Positions 33,423 through 43,336 of a stretch of DNA of 46,903 nucleotides are shown here, piece by piece. This DNA is from Planctomycetes bacterium UBA1146 (GTDB lineage Bacteria > Planctomycetota > UBA8108 > UBA1146). Below the pieces are notes generated by a model. The model saw only the letters and a program-made list of their open reading frames with translations. It searched no databases and was not told the origin of the DNA. The stretch covers positions 6,150 through 53,052 of the forward strand of contig DCAA01000029.1 in assembly GCA_002311345.1 (NCBI GenBank), given 5' to 3'. Numbering within the stretch: the first letter of the stretch is position 1; each line of letters opens with the position of its first letter. Made by a program: the position numbers and the translations under genes.

Positions 33423-34463
33423 GTGAATCAGGCAGGATCTGGTGCAGATCGCGAGACCCGCTCGGCGGGCGATTTCCCGGACTGTCTGCTGCAACCACAG
33501 AAGCGTCTTCAGCAGCTCATCCTGGCCCGGATCGAGGTTCTGAGGCCGGATTCGTTGCATCGGGCCGTTGTGGCTGCGACTTCCGGCGGTAAACGGCTTC
33601 GTCCATCACTGGCGATGTGGTTTGGTGACGCCCTCGGTGTACCGGCTGAGGCTATAGAACCGATCGCCTGTCTCACAGAATGGCTTCACAGCGCCTTTCT
33701 GATTCATGACGACATCCAGGATGGAGACCAGTGGCGCCGTGATCGTGAGTCGTTGTGGAAGAGCCATGGAGTGCCGACCGCACTCAATGCTGCTGACTGG
33801 CTTCTGTCCGCCGTCTACGAGGAGGTAACTCGCATCGAGGTGGATGAAAATTGCCGAGCCTGGTTGCTTCGATCGGTCCAGGACGTTCACCGCAGAACCG
33901 TCGTCGGTCAGCAACTCGATCTCGATGGTCGTGGCGATCCTGCATTCAATCTGAGTTGTTACGAGCAGGCAGTCCAGGCCAAGACGGGTCGCTACCTGGC
34001 ACTGGGAATGGTCGCCAGTGCCATCGTTGCAGGACTCGATGAGGAAACGATCGATTCCCTATGGCGAGTTGGTGACCAGTTGGGCCCCGCATTTCAGATT
34101 CAGGATGACCTTCTCGACATGACGAGAAGTAAGGGACGAGCAGGAGAGGTGGGCAATGATATCCGTGAAGGAAAGCCATCCATCCTCTACGCCCATGCCC
34201 TCGAAGAGGGCGATCTCTCCGTCTCGGAATGTGATAGGTTGGTCGAGGTGATGGCCAGGGATCGCGCGCAAACCTCAGATCAAGATGTGGGTTGGGTCAT
34301 CGACCTTTTCGATCGGTGTGGTTCGGTGGAGTTTGCCCGTCAACAGGCTCGAACCCGTGCCCAGGAGGGGATTCGATTGTTCAAAGAGACGCCGGGGATG
34401 TCGTCCGAAGTATGCGATCAGTTCGCCAGCATCGCTCGATTTGCAGTGGAGAGGAACAGGTAA
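33423..34463 (+). CDS. (All-E)-polyprenyl diphosphate synthase
   Basis: This enzyme joins isopentenyl diphosphate to allylic diphosphates, feeding quinone, carotenoid or undecaprenyl synthesis. It has 346 residues with a GTG start behind GGAAGGGGG. GGKRLRPSL binds diphosphate; the first Asp-rich motif is HDDIQD (followed by RRD where RRG is usual); the second is QIQDDLLD; a KTGRYLAL helix follows the family pattern. The first motif lacks the two-residue insertion of bacterial FPP synthases. Product chain length cannot be read with certainty. The stop is immediately followed by the ddl start. Confidence 0.88.
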   Translation: MNQAGSGADRETRSAGDFPDCLLQPQKRLQQLILARIEVLRPDSLHRAVVAATSGGKRLRPSLAMWFGDALGVPAEAIEPIACLTEWLHSAFLIHDDIQDGDQWRRDRESLWKSHGVPTALNAADWLLSAVYEEVTRIEVDENCRAWLLRSVQDVHRRTVVGQQLDLDGRGDPAFNLSCYEQAVQAKTGRYLALGMVASAIVAGLDEETIDSLWRVGDQLGPAFQIQDDLLDMTRSKGRAGEVGNDIREGKPSILYAHALEEGDLSVSECDRLVEVMARDRAQTSDQDVGWVIDLFDRCGSVEFARQQARTRAQEGIRLFKETPGMSSEVCDQFASIARFAVERNR

Positions 34464-35522
34464 TTGAATCCATCAAATCAGATTGCGGTCATCTTCGGGG
34501 GTGATTGGGGCGAGCGAGAAGTTTCGATTTGCAGCGCTCGTGCGGTGATCGATTGGCTTGTCGAGGCGAAGTACGATCCCATTCCCGTGCGCTGGGATGA
34601 ATGTGGCTGGTTCATCTGTACCACTCCCGACGATCTCGAAGAACTATCTGGTGCCGAGTTATCTGATCCCATCGCGGTACTCCAGAGTCTGAGTCGTGAC
34701 AACGTAGATGTGGTCTTCAATTGCCTTCATGGAGGGGCGGGCGAGGACGGAACTCTCGCTGCGATCCTGACGCTGTTTCGCATGGCTCACACCGGGGCAG
34801 GGGTTGCCGGCGGTGCTGTATCAGCGTGCAAGATCACCTTTCGTCAGAGAATGCGCGGCATCGGCCTGAGGGTTCCGACCGGAGCCGTGGTGCACCAAGA
34901 GGTGTGGGGTCGTCATCGAAGAGATGTTCTCGCTGGGGTCGATCGAGAGATTCACTACCCCTGTATCGTCAAATATCCACAGGGCGGATCCTCCGAGGGT
35001 GTCTCCGATGCCAATGATGAAAAAGAACTTATCGAAGAGATCGACAAGATCTTCGAGTTCTCACAACTGGCCCTGGTGGAGAAGATGATCGTCGGCAGGG
35101 AAATCTCGGTGCCTTGTCTCGGTGGAAGACAGGGAGTCTTGCCGCAGATCCTCCAACCGGTAGAGATCGTCTTGCCACCAGGAGAGAGAATCTTCAGTAA
35201 TGAGCTGAAATACGGCGATCACAAGGCGATTTGCCCGGCAGTACTGGATCCAGAGTTGTGGCACGAACTGGCACGTGAGGTGCGTCAGATGCATCTGGAA
35301 TTACAACTGGGAACGGCAAGTCGGACCGATCTGATTCTCGATGAGGAAAACAACCCGATCTACCTGGAGACCAATACGGTTCCCGGCATGACCAAAGACA
35401 GCCTGTTGCCCTTCTGTGCCAGCAAGACGGGGATCAATGGTCCAGATCTGGTTCGCAAGATGGTCGACATTGCTGTTCACGAGCATCTTGTCCGGCATAG
35501 CGGTGCTGCCAGTGCCAGTTGA
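34464..35522 (+). CDS. ddl: D-alanine--D-alanine ligase
   Basis: This cytoplasmic ATP-grasp ligase makes D-Ala-D-Ala for peptidoglycan. It has 352 residues. The TTG start directly abuts the upstream TAA, with GGAACAGG ahead. Motifs: AVIFGGDWGEREVSICSA, FNCLHGGAGEDGTLAA (Ddl signature 1), YPCIVKYPQGGSSEGV for ATP binding, and IYLETNTVPGMTKDSLLP (signature 2, with the metal-binding Glu and Asn). It implies a peptidoglycan wall. Confidence 0.94.
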   Translation: MNPSNQIAVIFGGDWGEREVSICSARAVIDWLVEAKYDPIPVRWDECGWFICTTPDDLEELSGAELSDPIAVLQSLSRDNVDVVFNCLHGGAGEDGTLAAILTLFRMAHTGAGVAGGAVSACKITFRQRMRGIGLRVPTGAVVHQEVWGRHRRDVLAGVDREIHYPCIVKYPQGGSSEGVSDANDEKELIEEIDKIFEFSQLALVEKMIVGREISVPCLGGRQGVLPQILQPVEIVLPPGERIFSNELKYGDHKAICPAVLDPELWHELAREVRQMHLELQLGTASRTDLILDEENNPIYLETNTVPGMTKDSLLPFCASKTGINGPDLVRKMVDIAVHEHLVRHSGAASAS

Positions 35523-36357
35523 AATCCCCTCGACCGGGGATATCGAGGCTGTTATCGAGTTGATCGAGGGTGCTGGTCAGATCCTGCTGGAGTACCAGGG
35601 CAAAATTCTCCATGTCGAGCGAAAAGGTTTCAGAGATCTGGTCACCGAAGCCGACCGTGCCTCGGAAAAACACATCCTCGCTGGATTGTCGCGACTATTC
35701 CCGGCCGATTCGATTCTCGCCGAGGAGTCGGGTGACGTTGCAAGCGGAGGAGAAAGGTGCTGGATGGTCGATCCCCTCGACGGCACCACCAACTACTCAC
35801 ACCGTCATCCGTTTTTCTCCGTTTCTGTCGGACTCATCGATGCTGAAGGGCCGTTGGCTGCAGTGACCCATGCCCCGGTATTGGGGGAAACCTGGTCGGC
35901 AATTCGAGCAGGTGGTTGCTGGCATCGCGATGTCAGAACTGGAACTCGACAGCCGCTGACGATCAACTCTTCAGAGGATCTGGGAGTATCTTTGCTGGCG
36001 ACCGGGTTCAGTTACGAGCGACGTGAACTGGATCACGGAGCGCTAGATGTGTTCGAATCATTGCTTCGACGCGCACGGGAGATTCGCCGCGGCGGTAGCG
36101 CTTGCCTCGATCTGGCACACACCGCCTCCGGGGTATTTCAGGGTTTCTGGGAGTTCTATCTGGCTCCTCATGACGTTGCCGCAGGTGCCTTGCTGGTCAG
36201 GGAGGCAGGAGGGATCGTCACCGATTCGCGAGGCGGAGATGATTGGCTCACCGGAGGAAGCATCGTTGCCTCCTCGGTTTCCCTTCATCCGATACTGCTG
36301 GAGGAGGTCAGTCGCGCAACTCCACCGGCTCGTGAAACTGGAGAAGTGGGGGACTGA
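35512..36357 (+). CDS. Inositol monophosphatase-family protein
   Basis: This Mg-dependent sugar/inositol phosphatase fold has motifs DLVTEADRASEKHI, AEESGD, the metal site VDPLDGTTNYSHRHPFFSVS and the C-terminal DVAAGALLVREAGG. The start is uncertain: GTG 35512 and GTG 35503 both overlap the end of ddl and have weak ribosome-binding sites; 35512 gives 281 residues. Substrate could be inositol phosphate, histidinol phosphate or 3'-phosphoadenosine 5'-phosphate; the sequence does not decide. The TGA overlaps the uvrA ATG (TGATG). Confidence 0.85.
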   Translation: MPVEIPSTGDIEAVIELIEGAGQILLEYQGKILHVERKGFRDLVTEADRASEKHILAGLSRLFPADSILAEESGDVASGGERCWMVDPLDGTTNYSHRHPFFSVSVGLIDAEGPLAAVTHAPVLGETWSAIRAGGCWHRDVRTGTRQPLTINSSEDLGVSLLATGFSYERRELDHGALDVFESLLRRAREIRRGGSACLDLAHTASGVFQGFWEFYLAPHDVAAGALLVREAGGIVTDSRGGDDWLTGGSIVASSVSLHPILLEEVSRATPPARETGEVGD

Positions 36358-39300
36358 TGACTTCCCGGCGAGCTCGACCCCTGATCGTACGTGGAGCGAG
36401 TGAGAACAATCTTCGTTCGCTCGATGTCGAGATTCCTCGAGAGCGCTTCGTTGTGATGACGGGCGTCAGCGGATCCGGGAAATCGACGTTGGCTCATCAG
36501 ATCATCTGCCGGGAGGGGCAGCGAAGATTCGTCGAGAGTCTCAGTGCCTATGCTCGCCAGTACCTTGGTCGCCTCGATCGACCGAAAGTGGAGACGGTCG
36601 AGGGACTCAGCCCGACCATCTCCATCGATCAGAAGACCATCTCGAGAAATCCGAGATCCACGGTTGGAACCATCACGGAGATCCTCGACATGCTGCGTCT
36701 TCTCTATTCGCGTCTGGGGATTCCATATTGCCCTTGCTGCGGCGAGACGATCGAAGGCCGTAGCCGCGATCAGATCGTCAGTCATGCCTGGGACCATCAT
36801 CAGGGCACGGAGGTGCTCGTATGCGCTCCGATCGTACTGGAGCGCAAAGGCGAGTATCGCAAGGAGATCGAGGATCTGCGAGGTCAGGGGTTTGCCCGCG
36901 TCCGTATCGACGATGAAGTCATTCGCCTCAGCGAGGATATCGTTCTTGCACGTTACGAGCGACATACCATCGAGGTAGTCCTCGACAAATTGAAATTGCT
37001 GCAGGGGAAACGAGGCCGGTTTGCAGAATCGGTCGAGAAGGCGCTCTCCATCTCTGACGGGTTGGTCAACGTTGTCAGTGGAGATACGTCACAGATTTTT
37101 TCGAGTCGCTTCGGTTGTCTGTCTTGTTCGATGTCGTTTCCGGAGATGGAACCGCGTCTATTTTCCTTCAACAGTCCTCAGGGCGCATGTCCTCGCTGTG
37201 ACGGTCTCGGCAGGAGACGGTCGCCTAACGACAAAACCCTGGTCAAGGACCCCTCCGTCTCGATCGATGAGGGGGCACTGGTACTTCGTCGGCAAGGAAA
37301 AGTGATCCGGGGAATCTCGGTGCCGTGGTCACAGTTGCAAAAAGTTGCCCGTGCCGAGCGAATCCCACTCGATCGGCCCTGGAAAAAACTCTCCTCGCGT
37401 GCCCGCACGTTACTGCTGGAAGGTTCAGAGGCTGTCGGAGCACGGACTCACTGGAGCGGTTTCATCTCCTTGATGGAAGATGCTTATGACCTCGAGGGTG
37501 GAAGAGAACTGGAGCGATATATGCCCTGGAGGACCTGTAGCGCCTGCCAGGGTAGTCGCCTCCAACCGGTCCCGCGTGCCGTTGAGTTCCGAGGGCTTGG
37601 AATCGATAAGGTCTGTGCCTTCACCGTCAGTGAGGCGCTGGAGTTTTTTGGTGGACTGGAACTGGACCCGAAAGAGGCGCGAATCGGCCAGTCACTCTTT
37701 CCAGAGATACAGACGCGGCTCGAGTTCATGGAGAAGGTTGGATTGGGCTATCTCTCCCTCGATCGATCAGCGGACACTCTTTCAGGTGGTGAAGCCCAGA
37801 GGATTCGCCTTGCCAGCCAGCTCGGAAGCGGATTACGTGGAGTTCTCTATGTCCTCGATGAACCTTCTATCGGTCTACATCCTGCCGACAACCAGGCGAT
37901 GCTCGAGATGCTTCGCGGTCTGCGTGATCTCGGCAATTCGTTACTGGTGGTGGAACATGATCGAAAAACCATCGCAAGTGCTGATCACATCATCGACATC
38001 GGCCCCGGTGCCGGGATAGAGGGTGGAGAACTGGTCGCGGAGGGCTCGGTCTCGGCGATCGGTAAGGTCAAGCGATCGATCACGGGACAGTACCTGACAG
38101 ACAAAAAGCGAATCGAGATACCGAAAAAACGTCGCCAGTCTTCGAGGTCTGTCACCATTCGTGGTGCCAGGATGCACAACCTCAAGAATATCGACGTGGA
38201 AATTCCGCTCGGTTCCTTGGTTTCGATTACCGGAGCCAGCGGATCGGGGAAGAGCACCTTGATCCAGAAGATTCTACAACCGGCACTGGCACAACATCTT
38301 GCCCTCGTCACAGAACCTCCCGGAGATCACGATCAGGTCGAGGGTCTCGACCAGATCGACAAGATGATCCGAATCGATCAGGGTCCCATCGGTCGCACTC
38401 CAAGATCGAATCCTGGTACCTACACGAAGGTATTAGATGACATACGCGATCTATTCGCGCGAACCCCGGAAGCTCGAGCCAGAGGATGGAAAAAAGGACG
38501 GTTTTCCTTCAACGTCAAGGGTGGCCGTTGCGAAGCGTGTGAAGGCGCAGGGGTGATCAACATCGAGATGCAGTTCATGGCGGACATCTCCGTGGTCTGC
38601 GATGAATGCGGTGGTACTCGTTTTAACGAAGAAACCCGCACTGTTAACTGGCGAGGCCATGACATCTCGCAGGTGCTGGCGCTCTCGATCGAGCAAGCCG
38701 CTGAACTATTCGTGGACATCCCGCAAGTCCACCGCACGTTGGCCACCTTGCTGGAAGTTGGCCTCGGATACGTCTCCCTGGGTCAACCGAGCACTACTCT
38801 CTCCGGAGGTGAAGCTCAGCGAGTGAAACTGGCCACTGAACTGAGAAAAAGAGGCACGGGCAATACCCTCTATATGCTCGATGAACCCACCACGGGTTTG
38901 CACTTTGCCGACATCGAGAGATTGCTGGGGTGTCTTCATGCCCTGGTGGATCGGGGCAACACCGTCTTGATCATAGAGCACTGCATGGACGTGGTGGTAC
39001 AGGCCGATCATGTCATCGACCTGGGGCCCGGCGGAGGTGCAGCTGGGGGTCAGGTGATTGCCAGTGGTACTCCCGAGGAGGTGGCCCGTTCATCCACCGC
39101 CACCGGTAAGGCGCTGGCCGAAGAACTCGGGCTGCGCAAACGAGTGGCGATACGTGGTGGGAAAAAACGTGGTTCGGGCTCTGGCGAATCAGCGGAGCAC
39201 TTTTTGATCGAGGGAGCCAGACAGCACAATCTGAAGGATGTGAGCGTCAAGATTCCGGCTGGTGAGTTCACCGTGATCACCGGACCCAGTGGATCAGGGA

Positions 39301-42059
39301 AGAGCACTCTTGCCTTTGACATCCTGTTTGCCGAGGGGCAGCGACGTTACATCGAGAGTCTCTCCACCTACGCCCGTAGATTTATTGGGCAGATGGATCG
39401 AGCAGAGGTCGATCGCGTCGAGGGGATCGCCCCTGCCATCGCCATAGATCAGAGGAACCGAGGTTCCAATCCCCGGTCGACGGTGGCGACCTCGACGGAG
39501 ATATACGATTACCTGAGAATCCTCTTCTCGCGAGCAGGTATGGCCCGTTGCACAACCTGCGGTTCCGAACTCGAGGCCTCGACACCCGCGGCGGCGAGCC
39601 GGACGATTCTCGAGCATCGTGAGCAAGCACCCACACTGTTGCTGGCACCCCTCGACAAACCGTTTCCAGCAGCTCAGGAACTGATTCGTGAAGGATATGC
39701 TCGCGTTCGAGTCGACGGAACTGTGCTGCGGATCGAACAATTCGCTGATCAGTGTCCCGACGAAGAGATTCAGCAACTCGAGGTCGTTGTGGATCGACTT
39801 CGCCCCAGTAAATCTGGACGGGCACGTGTTGCTGAAAGCGTCGAGGAAACCTATCGACGCGGTGGAGATCGCCTGATTGTCGCCGATGCGGATGGGGTTG
39901 AACTGCATCGTTTTACTCGTAGACCGTCGTGCCCGTCGGGTCACATGATGTTGGCGGAGGAACTCTCTCCCCGGCTCTTCTCTTTCAATCATCACTCGGG
40001 GGCGTGCAGGAGATGCTCAGGGCTAGGAGTCCTGAAGCAGGTAGACCCTCGACGGCTCATCACCGATCCCTCGAAGCCGCTGTTCAAGGGTGCCATGGCT
40101 CACCGTCTTGGATCCTGGATCGGTCGAAAGAGTGGCAGGGTTCGTAAGGTGATCGATGCCGCCCTCAGCGCGCATGGGTTCGATCCCGATGATCCGGTGG
40201 TCGATCTGGGAGATGACGGGTGGCGTATCATCCTGGAGGGAACCGGCGATCTCTCCTACCCGGTCACTTTCAGGACTCGCCGCGGCAGCGGACGACTTCG
40301 ACGAGTGACGGGGTCGACCTGGGAAGGACTCGTCAAGCGAGTCTACATCTGGCACCAGCGAGCCAATTCTCCGCGCTGGAGGAAGGCGATCGAGGACCAC
40401 CTGAGTGTTTCGACCTGTCCAGGCTGTGATGGGGGTCGTCTCAAACCCGAGTTACTCGAAGTGAGGATTGCCGGACAAAATATCTCCGAGGTGTGCAGTC
40501 GTACCGTCGAAGAGGCTCTTATCTTTTTCGACCAACTGGAACTCACCGGTTATCGAAAGAAAGTTGCAGACCAGGTCCATCGCGAAGTGGCCAGTCGACT
40601 TCGTTTCCTTGACCAGGTGGGGCTCGAATATCTGGCGCTTGATCGTGCGATGGAGACGCTCTCAGGTGGTGAGGCGCAGCGGATCAGGCTGGCGACACAG
40701 ATCGGCAACCAGCTGGTAGGGGTGCTCTACGTGATCGATGAGCCGACCATCGGGCTTCATCCGAGGGATGTCGATCGATTGCTCGATTCTCTCGAGGCTC
40801 TTCGTGACCAGGGCAATACTCTCGTGGTTGTCGAGCACGACTCTCGCACCATACGAAGAGCCGATCACGTCATCGATCTTGGTCCCGGAGCGGGCATCCT
40901 CGGTGGTGAGGTGGTCGCCGTTGGCGACGCCGCTGCAATCGAGAAGGTCGAGGCATCGGTCACTGGCAATTACCTGTCAGGACGTGAAGTCGTTTGCGAG
41001 ATCGGTCCACGTCGAGAGGGAGATGGTGGGGTTCTGAGAGTCGTTGGAGCACGTGCACACAATCTGAAGAATATCGATGTTGAATTCCCAACGGCTAAGT
41101 TCACCACCGTCACTGGTGTCAGTGGATCCGGGAAGTCGACCCTGGTGATGGATATCCTTGCTTGTGAACTGGCAACTCGTTTGGCCGCAGCTCGGCCTAC
41201 GAGTGCTGCCCATGATGACATCGATGGGTATGAAGTTTTCGATGGTCTCGGTGTCATCGACCAGCAACCACTGGGTAGAACACCTGCTTCCAACGCAGCC
41301 ACCTATACCGGTGTGATGACTCCGATCCGTTCCCTCTTCGCACGTACAGAACTTGCCAGGATGCGCGGCTGGGGCCCCGGACGTTTCTCCTTCAATGTTC
41401 AAGGTGGTCGTTGCGAATCCTGTGAGGGGAAAGGTGGCCACCTCATCGAAATGCACTTTCTCAGTGATGTCTGGATTCAGTGCGAGGGGTGTCGAGGGAA
41501 ACGCTACGAAAAGGAAACACTCACGGTTCGGTGGAAGGGACACAACATCGCCGATGTTCTGGAGATGGACGTTCAGAAGGCGCTGGACCTGTTCGAGGAC
41601 ATTCCTTCGATTGCGACGATGTTGAGAGCGCTGCGAGACGTGGGTCTGGGCTATCTCTCACTGGGTCAGCCGGCGACCACTCTATCAGGGGGTGAGGCGC
41701 AACGGGTCAAACTGGCGTCGGAACTGGGGCGTCGATCTCGAGGCCGCCGAATTTACATCCTGGATGAACCCACTACCGGTCTGCATTTCTCTGATGTCAG
41801 TTTGCTTGTGAAGATGCTGCACCGATTGGTGGATCGAGGCGATACGGTCATCGTCATCGAACACGACCTGAATCTGATCGCTGCTTCTGATCATGTCATC
41901 GATCTGGGTCCTGAGGGGGGTGACGGTGGTGGTGAAGTGGTGGCAAAGGGAACCCCTGAGCAACTGGTGCAATCCCGCCGAAGCCATACTGGTAAGGCAC
42001 TGAGGGAGACACTGACGCATTTGCGTAAATGGACGCGGGCATCAGGCCGAGAAAACTAG
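36357..42059 (+). CDS. uvrA: Tandem (double-length) excinuclease ABC subunit UvrA
   Basis: UvrA detects bulky DNA lesions and hands them to UvrB. At 1,900 residues this is twice the normal length: two complete UvrA units (about 1-935 and 945-1900) joined by a Gly/Ser/Lys-rich linker. All four ATPase modules look intact. Walker A motifs stand at about 36 (GVSGSGKST), 624 (GASGSGKST), 976 (GPSGSGKST) and 1586 (GVSGSGKST), each with LSGGEAQR and a Walker B DEP-x-x-GLH. The first unit keeps a canonical UvrB-binding region (ERKGEYRKEIEDL) and Zn1 (CLSC...CPRC). The second unit is diverged in both. Zn2-type CEAC/CDEC and CESC/CEGC are conserved. Double UvrA proteins are known in Chlamydiae and some planctomycetes. 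No frameshift is seen. Confidence 0.96.
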   Translation: MTSRRARPLIVRGASENNLRSLDVEIPRERFVVMTGVSGSGKSTLAHQIICREGQRRFVESLSAYARQYLGRLDRPKVETVEGLSPTISIDQKTISRNPRSTVGTITEILDMLRLLYSRLGIPYCPCCGETIEGRSRDQIVSHAWDHHQGTEVLVCAPIVLERKGEYRKEIEDLRGQGFARVRIDDEVIRLSEDIVLARYERHTIEVVLDKLKLLQGKRGRFAESVEKALSISDGLVNVVSGDTSQIFSSRFGCLSCSMSFPEMEPRLFSFNSPQGACPRCDGLGRRRSPNDKTLVKDPSVSIDEGALVLRRQGKVIRGISVPWSQLQKVARAERIPLDRPWKKLSSRARTLLLEGSEAVGARTHWSGFISLMEDAYDLEGGRELERYMPWRTCSACQGSRLQPVPRAVEFRGLGIDKVCAFTVSEALEFFGGLELDPKEARIGQSLFPEIQTRLEFMEKVGLGYLSLDRSADTLSGGEAQRIRLASQLGSGLRGVLYVLDEPSIGLHPADNQAMLEMLRGLRDLGNSLLVVEHDRKTIASADHIIDIGPGAGIEGGELVAEGSVSAIGKVKRSITGQYLTDKKRIEIPKKRRQSSRSVTIRGARMHNLKNIDVEIPLGSLVSITGASGSGKSTLIQKILQPALAQHLALVTEPPGDHDQVEGLDQIDKMIRIDQGPIGRTPRSNPGTYTKVLDDIRDLFARTPEARARGWKKGRFSFNVKGGRCEACEGAGVINIEMQFMADISVVCDECGGTRFNEETRTVNWRGHDISQVLALSIEQAAELFVDIPQVHRTLATLLEVGLGYVSLGQPSTTLSGGEAQRVKLATELRKRGTGNTLYMLDEPTTGLHFADIERLLGCLHALVDRGNTVLIIEHCMDVVVQADHVIDLGPGGGAAGGQVIASGTPEEVARSSTATGKALAEELGLRKRVAIRGGKKRGSGSGESAEHFLIEGARQHNLKDVSVKIPAGEFTVITGPSGSGKSTLAFDILFAEGQRRYIESLSTYARRFIGQMDRAEVDRVEGIAPAIAIDQRNRGSNPRSTVATSTEIYDYLRILFSRAGMARCTTCGSELEASTPAAASRTILEHREQAPTLLLAPLDKPFPAAQELIREGYARVRVDGTVLRIEQFADQCPDEEIQQLEVVVDRLRPSKSGRARVAESVEETYRRGGDRLIVADADGVELHRFTRRPSCPSGHMMLAEELSPRLFSFNHHSGACRRCSGLGVLKQVDPRRLITDPSKPLFKGAMAHRLGSWIGRKSGRVRKVIDAALSAHGFDPDDPVVDLGDDGWRIILEGTGDLSYPVTFRTRRGSGRLRRVTGSTWEGLVKRVYIWHQRANSPRWRKAIEDHLSVSTCPGCDGGRLKPELLEVRIAGQNISEVCSRTVEEALIFFDQLELTGYRKKVADQVHREVASRLRFLDQVGLEYLALDRAMETLSGGEAQRIRLATQIGNQLVGVLYVIDEPTIGLHPRDVDRLLDSLEALRDQGNTLVVVEHDSRTIRRADHVIDLGPGAGILGGEVVAVGDAAAIEKVEASVTGNYLSGREVVCEIGPRREGDGGVLRVVGARAHNLKNIDVEFPTAKFTTVTGVSGSGKSTLVMDILACELATRLAAARPTSAAHDDIDGYEVFDGLGVIDQQPLGRTPASNAATYTGVMTPIRSLFARTELARMRGWGPGRFSFNVQGGRCESCEGKGGHLIEMHFLSDVWIQCEGCRGKRYEKETLTVRWKGHNIADVLEMDVQKALDLFEDIPSIATMLRALRDVGLGYLSLGQPATTLSGGEAQRVKLASELGRRSRGRRIYILDEPTTGLHFSDVSLLVKMLHRLVDRGDTVIVIEHDLNLIAASDHVIDLGPEGGDGGGEVVAKGTPEQLVQSRRSHTGKALRETLTHLRKWTRASGREN

Positions 42060-43219
42060 CGTGGAACCGCCAGGTCTTGCGTACGTTCGAGCAGGGTATT
42101 TTCCAGATCGCCCTGCCGTTTAAGGCGCTCGCCAAGGTTCTGCAGAGCCCCTTCCAACTTCTCGAGGACATCCCTGTCCTCGCCTCTCCTGTCGAGGAGG
42201 TCGCGCACCTGTTCGGTGGCTCTGCGCACTTCCAGCGCACCCTCGGCATATCGATTGGCGCACTCGTGGAGTGCGATGAAGGCGCTTTCTCGGTCGCCAG
42301 GAGCATTGAGGATTCTCCAGGGGCGACGTCTCAACTCGGCTGCTAACTGGTGGAGGTTATGACTGGTGAATTGAAGGTTTTCGATGGTTGAACGAAATGG
42401 TGCCCGGTTCTCGTGAAGGACTTGATCGATGCTCAGAAGCAGGTCCTCTCCTTTTTTCCCCGCCCGGGAGATGGAATCCATCAACTCGGGAAGTGATTGG
42501 CTATGAGCCCGGAGTTCAATCAGAATTTCTTCTGCTTGTTGCATCGAGGACAGTATTGGAGCCCGGCCGTCTCGAATCAGTATGCGAAATTCCTCTGCTG
42601 TGTCACGAACACTATGACCGGCATCTCCGAGCTTTCTGAGCGTCTCGTGCAACCCATCTTCTCCAGTGATTATCTTGAATAGTGCGGTCATCGCCTCGGC
42701 GGTGTGGCGTAAACTGTTCAGTGTGCTCAAGTACTCTGCATCAGCCCCTCCAGTGGGGTCGTACTGCATTCGAAGTACTCCGTTTCGAGAGATGGGAGTC
42801 CCGGTTCCTGGTCGGATATCGAGAGAACTCTCACGATTCGCATCGGTACGGATTTCCAGTCTGCTGTCGTCTGTGATGAGGGAACGAATCCCACTCTGTA
42901 AAGACGCAACGACTTTGATCATCGGTGGATTGTTCTGCGGGTTACTACTGGCCTTGGACTGTGCCCTGGCGATCTGTTGGCCGTTTTGACCGATCAGTTC
43001 CAGGGTTTCGATCGTTCCGACCGGAACACCACGGAAACTGATCTCGTTACCGGGGCGCAATGAAGCGGCATGATCGAGCAGGATGGTCAGGGAATCCGAG
43101 TTCCCGCTGGCGTGGGGGGGGGCGATGAGTCCGGAGAAGACCACGGTGACGAGGCACAGGCATGAGATCATGCCGAAGGTTGTCAGCCATCTTGGGTAGA
43201 GTGGTGATTCGTTGCTCAT
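42056..43219 (-). CDS. MCE/MlaD-family membrane-anchored protein
   Basis: The ATG at 43219 with GGGGAG about 10 bases upstream gives 387 residues. An N-terminal membrane helix (FGMISCLCLVTVVFSGLIA, about 16-34) precedes an MCE domain (about 43-125) with the typical AASLRPGNEISFRGVPVGTIETLEL. The rest (about 170-387) is a long helical, partly coiled-coil region. MCE proteins sit in the periplasm and carry lipids between membranes with an MlaE/MlaF ABC transporter; those partners are not in this window. Its stop codon and that of uvrA share the palindrome CTAG (42056-42059). Confidence 0.8.
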   Translation of the reverse strand: MSNESPLYPRWLTTFGMISCLCLVTVVFSGLIAPPHASGNSDSLTILLDHAASLRPGNEISFRGVPVGTIETLELIGQNGQQIARAQSKASSNPQNNPPMIKVVASLQSGIRSLITDDSRLEIRTDANRESSLDIRPGTGTPISRNGVLRMQYDPTGGADAEYLSTLNSLRHTAEAMTALFKIITGEDGLHETLRKLGDAGHSVRDTAEEFRILIRDGRAPILSSMQQAEEILIELRAHSQSLPELMDSISRAGKKGEDLLLSIDQVLHENRAPFRSTIENLQFTSHNLHQLAAELRRRPWRILNAPGDRESAFIALHECANRYAEGALEVRRATEQVRDLLDRRGEDRDVLEKLEGALQNLGERLKRQGDLENTLLERTQDLAVPR

Positions 43220-43336
43220 CTGTCGATTTCTCCCCGCAACTGGCACTACCGGACGGATGCACCTCGATGCCCGCTTGGGCAAGATGACACCTTCTTTCTT
43301 CTTTCGACCGGGGAGGGGAGCGACTTGAGGGTTATT

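Noticed and set aside
33099..33560. Extended N-terminus of the cohesin-like protein
   Set aside because: It would put about 150 arginine-rich residues before a normal signal peptide and overlap the divergent prenyl synthase gene and both promoter candidates.
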